A DNA stretch of 64,000 nt from Sipunculus nudus (taxonomy: Eukaryota > Annelida > Sipuncula > Golfingiida > Sipunculidae), in assembly GCA_026874595.1 (NCBI GenBank), contig CM049306.1, positions 74,649,642 to 74,713,641 on the forward strand. Direction: 5' to 3'. Below the pieces are notes generated by a model, which saw only the letters and a list, made by a program, of their open reading frames with translations, made no database searches and was not told where the DNA came from. The position numbers were made by a program, and so were the translations under genes. Below, piece by piece: positions 43,101 through 49,100 of the stretch (within the stretch, counting starts at the first letter, position 1; each line of letters begins with the position of its first letter).

Positions 43101-46100
43101 ATAATGGAAGACACAAACCCGGATTAAGGTTATGGAACCAATGGAATAATGATCTTGTTAAATTATCAAACACAATACATAACACTCCTGAACAATATTG
43201 TTTTCTCCCTCCCCTTCTCTCTTTTTCTCACCCCATCACACACAGAAACCTTGGCAAAATACTTATTACACACAAAATGTGTAAATTTTCAAAGTATTAT
43301 TTTTCTTCAAAAGTTCACTCATTAGTGTACGAGAAGTTAATCTATAATTTTATGCTAAAACGTCACTGAAACCTAGTGGCTAAAATATAGAAAGAACAAT
43401 GGTCTAACTACAACTAAAGAAACCAACAATAATTTCTTGAATCTTCTGAAGACGAATGAGTTCAGATTCTCAATAGTCTAAATTCATTATCCATATTGAA
43501 CATATCTACAAAACAAAGAAGTACACAAGAAACCTGATCAGAAATTTCTAAAAATAGAATTGGGTTAAAAAACATATCATTAACAAAATTCAAACTTGGC
43601 CAGTAAGAATGCAATACACAGTGTATGACTGATCCTCTGTCTCCTTTGTACTAGACTGTGTGGTAATTGTCAGGACCACTAATAATGCTATACCCCTGTT
43701 AATCTGTCTAATGTTGTAGTGTGAGAGCAATTACCCTCAGACAGATACTGGGTAATTTACCGAGTTCAGCTGTAAATATGATCATTCAAGCCCACATGGC
43801 CTGGCAGCCCCATTAGTTCTCTTTGTATAACAACCAGCACTCCACGGAATAATTGCTCCATTCCATGTTTCTAATTTAAGGTAAAATCCTACCATTTATG
43901 TTGATTTTTGACCTGGCTCAGGCGGGGAATGTTGGTGAATAGTATGTCTCCCCCCCCCCCCATTTCCCTATGACAGCTGTGTGGTGGTGGGCGGGTCATT
44001 TTGTACAGCTGTGCATACCAGCTCCACCTGTGTCTTGTTGGTTTCACTGCTGTGGGTGTGTACCTCACTCATAATGTGTCATGTGGATTCAGAAACACAT
44101 GGTCAATCACTTATATTTGAAGAAAAAGTGATGAATGAAAAGGCTTATTTGGACATGTTCCTTGTTCCACTAAGTCACTGAATTTGATATTGAATACAAA
44201 AATTAAATTGATATAAAATATTACAAAAATTAAAAAATATATAAATAATAATATATACCTAAATTACAGTAAAACTGCACTTCATTATGGGAGACAAAAA
44301 TAATAAATAAATGTCAAATGTCTGGCAGTCTGACTTCAAGTACCTGTTATTTAATTATTTAATTACCAAAAACATTTGTTGTAACAAGTCTCCATTACTG
44401 TGATAACTCAAGCAGCTTCTTTTTTGTTTTATCAAATGCAATTTTATTAGCTAACTTAAGGAAACTCAAAATAAACAACTAGAACCCTGGATTTTCAAAT
44501 GTAAACAGAACTTTAAGCCAGTCAAAATAAACAATGTTATATCAGGCAATAACATTAAATATACCTAGTAAATCTCTCATGTTGAAGTGAAACAGACTCT
44601 GCCACAAGGGGTGGAATCTTCTCCAATTTAAATATATATAATTTTACTTATAATCTGATGATGACTAAAATGAAGGCTGACAACATGTGGTTTTATTTTT
44701 TTCCAAATTTACGAGGACAGTTTATGCTTGAATTCCCTACATGGCATTTGTTAATTATTAACAGTGACTTTCACAGCATGTCACTGATCTATCTGTAGGG
44801 AATGAAATGAAGAAATATGGGAAGGGTTTTATCTCATTTTATGACCGGAGACCATGCATTATGAATACTAAGGCATCTTCACTGACAGCTGATGCAGTGA
44901 TGTGGTTGAGCACTATACCTCTCTATCAATAGCTAAGTTATACCTGATGCTTGTGTTTTATATGAATTACAAACCGTTTTATATGAAATACAGACCATCA
45001 GTTTTAAGATCTGCAAGGAGGATATGCTTTCAATCCTTTTTGTGTGTGTTTGTCTGTTTGTTCACAGTATAACTCACAGAATCACTAATCAAGAAATTTT
45101 CAGGGCATTCTGAGATTGGGCCCATGAAGAACTGATTAAAATTTGGTGTGGATTTGGCACATGATCCAGATTCTGAAATGTCATCAAGGAATATTCACAA
45201 ATGTAGAGTCACTTATGCATTAATGAACCTAGGAATATGGGAGGAATAAGTAAATGCAAACATGATTTTGGGAGGGCACACCACATGGTGGAGGCTTACA
45301 TTTCTCAGAATGTTGATTTCTAGTTATATTGATATTATCATCAGTATAAAAGGTTTGACAAATTGGAAAAAAAATGTTCAATTTGTGCGAGTTCTGCTGT
45401 ATGATTACAGTCAATTTATAGGGTTTCACTATATACATTTTAGGTACCAGTATTTTTATATTAATTTATGTCCCTATTTTCTCCTATAATAACAGTTCGA
45501 GAGTATACTATGGTTGTCTTCTTATTTACGGTGGTTTCAAATTCGCAATATTTGCGGTCGCTCTCTGACCGTAAAATTGAAGCCACGCAGATTTGAATGC
45601 ATATATACAAGACCATGATCATTAATTTTCAGATTTATCTTCAGCTACGTTGTGATGTTGATCGAGCCTGGTGCATATACGTTAAATGATTCAGGGAGAA
45701 TGACAGGGCCCATTTTAAAATAATATTGGTTCGCTTAGATGCAAAAACTGTGACCCTTTGCAAGTGCGTGCTAACGTTGGCAGACGCGCCCAGCAGTTTT
45801 TCCTGTCCCCCAGAATATGACTGGAAAGTGTCAGTGCCCGCTGGGCAGTAATATTAAAACATTACATGTATGTGTGCCAAGTTAGATGACATCCAGTGCC
45901 AATTAAAATGAATATTGAGTAGAAGTACTCTTTCACATTGTACCGTATTGAGTCATGTTAATGAATAAAATTTGCCACTAAAGTAGTGAAGGTAGCCGCT
46001 AGGGTTGCGCCAGCTTGTAACTGTATAAAGGACTAATTCTGTGAAATCATGACTCGCCAAACGATTTATGATTGGCTAGTGATGACGTGAATTTTGAATA

Positions 46101-49100
46101 TATTTGAAAGGTCACAGTTCATTTTGGGGCCGAAGTGCCGTAAAACAGTGGAATATTATGTTTTGCTTCAGATTCTAACTGTAAGAAACTGAATACGGTT
46201 CCTTCATCCATCTATATGGAAGTAATTAGCAACATAAACGGCACTCAAATTAATCTGGGCACATCCCTGCCTGTGATACTGAATCAAGGGGGCTCCCTAC
46301 AGGCGTCCCTTGTTGGTTGAGCAGGTGATTACAACTCGACTTTTAATTAACAGGAGTAAGATACCCTTATCAAGACAGTTTCCCAAAACAAACTTAATAT
46401 ACGGCTTTGTAGTTTCAGGTGTTCGAACATGCGATATCCGGACAGAGAAATAGTAGACCTAGATAATAGTGAAATCACCAGTAAATGAAATAATTTTTGA
46501 TAATAAAATATACTACTAGACCAATGATAGAGCGCAAAAATGGAACCCCGTGAAATTTTTTAAAATACAAACACCGCGAAAATTCAGCCCCGTCGATATA
46601 AAGGCAACCACAGTAAATATAGAATTTTCAAATAATACATTAACAATGAGAGTGAAATTATCAGGAAAACAAACAAATTTGAAACAGCTAGGTCAGATCA
46701 GGTTCACTATTCTTTACTATAAGTTATGACCTGGCACTCAGGTTCTCTCTGCACAGCATTGGGAGATCAACCATGTCCCTTGCAAAAATGAGAGGTCTAG
46801 TCTAAATTTGTCCATTTAAATCAAAACTCTGAGCATGCTGAACTCTTCAGGGTAATAATCTGCAGAAAACTATGCATGAGCGATTCAAGAAATTCATAGC
46901 TCAATCTACATCATATGTCCATATTTGCATCATCAAAAAAAGACCGTTCTAATCACCAATGGTATAGTGACCCTTATATATAACTAGAATATGGGTAGTC
47001 GACAAGCGACTACTTGTATCCGCCAAAATCAGACTAGGACGGGTAAAATGAGGCATGGCTTGAGTGGCAAGGGGAAATAGAGTTACAAGTGTCACATATT
47101 AGAATGCATCTCTGCCACGTAAACATGATTGTAGGTGGCGCCACCTGTTATTTGAACGAGAAACTATCCAAGATGTATACACATGCAGGTATACAAATTT
47201 CAGGTGGAAAAGTCAAACCACTGCAGAGATATGTATGATTTTATCCCACAGCAGACAAACAGATAAACGCTGTGCAAAAATGGCTGCAGGTTGTGCCACC
47301 ATTTTTGTGTATGTTATAAAGCTATCCAAGGGCTGCATTTGTGTAAATTTTTTTTCCTGATTGGTCAAACGAGTCCGGAGATATAAGCATTAACCTCTGC
47401 AGTGTGAACGTGAATGAAGCTGGCGCCACCTGTCATAAAATCAAGAAAGCTATCCAGGATGTATACCCAGTGCCGAATTACAAGTAATTTGGTCAAACCA
47501 CTGCACAGAGATATGAGTGATTTTAACCCAAGGCAGACAAACAGATGGACACTGTGCAATAATGGCTGCAGGTGGCGCCACAATTTTTGTGTATGTTATA
47601 AAGCAATCCAAGGGCTACATTTGTGTAAATTTTTTTTCTTGATTGGTCAAACGAGTCCAGAGATATAAGCATGGATGTCTACAGCGTGAACGTGATCGTA
47701 CGTGGCACACCTGTCATAAAATGGAGAAAGCTATGTGGGATGTATACGCATGCTGACTTTCAGGTAATTTGGTCAAACCACTGCAGAAATATGAGTGATT
47801 TTAACCCAAGGCAGACAAACAGATGGATGCTGTGCAAAAATGGCTGCAGGTAGCACCACCATTTTTGTGTACGTTATAAAGCTATCCAAGGGCTACATTA
47901 GTGTAAAATTTTTTTATCCTGATTGGTCAAACGGTTCCCAAGATATGAGCTTGGATGTCTGCAGCATTAACATGAATGTAGGTGGCGCCACCTGTCATAA
48001 AATCAAGAAAGCTATCTAGGATGTATATGCATGCCGAATTTTAGGTGAATTAGTCAAACCACTGCAGAGATATGAGTGATTTTAACCGAAGGCAGATGAA
48101 CAGATGGACACTGTGCAAACATGGTTGCAGGTGGCACCACCTTTTTTGTGTATGTTATAAGGCTATCCTAGGGCTACATTTGTACAAAATTTTTTCCTGA
48201 TCGGTCAAACAGTTCCCGAGATATGTGGGTTTATGTGTGGAAACAGATGCACAAACGGACGCTGGGCAGAGAGGAAAGGTCAGAGGTCAAGGCCACTTGG
48301 TTAGGCACCAGTTCACATGTGACCCCATAATTTGTGTAAGTTTCGGAAAAATCCATCCAGTAGTCTCAGAGGAGTTCTCCGGAAACGAACGCAGTGGCAG
48401 CGGCAGCGGCGGAACCCGGTCAAAAACATAGTATCCGCAAAACTTCATTTTGGGGATACAGTTAATTCTGATATGTGACTTGTGACATCCAGGTTTTAGT
48501 CAGCAGAGGATGCAAAATGGCAGCCAGGCCCATGAGCAGTTTCAAAATTTGGGTGTGGTTAGATAGGGTTTGAAAAGGGCACAGAAATATGACAGGAAAG
48601 TACTCAGAGGACTGTTTCAAGATGGGTATCTATCTACAGAGAGAGAGAGTTTGGTGGCCAAGAGATCCATGTATTAAATTCCAAACAGAAGGTGCAGTAA
48701 ACCTAATACATGTAGCATGTGGTCTTGTTATGTGCATGGAGGATTTCATCCAGAAGAGAGACTGGGCCCTGATGTGATTGGCTGGTGCAAAGTGTGATGT
48801 CACATGCAAAATTTAGAAATGCCTTAATACTAGTAGGTAATACATGGGTTTTTTTTCTTCCTGAAAATTTTGGGCTGACAGTGTCAGATATACTAAGCTT
48901 TTGATGAGATCTAGAATTTTTAGTCACAGGGGATTTCCCTGTATGTGACACCACTGCTGATTTGACAGTGCTCATAGATGTGCCAATAGTTTTTTTAACA
49001 AATCACATAACCTCATGTTTTTTGTGGAAAAATAAACAGAAAAATTGTTTTATCTCCAGGAACTGGTTTTAGTTTATGTGAAATCTATATTTAATTTTTT

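Noticed and set aside
42983-43369. 128-codon frame on the plus strand
   Set aside because: Low-complexity Ser/His/Lys composition, no family resemblance, inside the large intron, no splice or promoter context.
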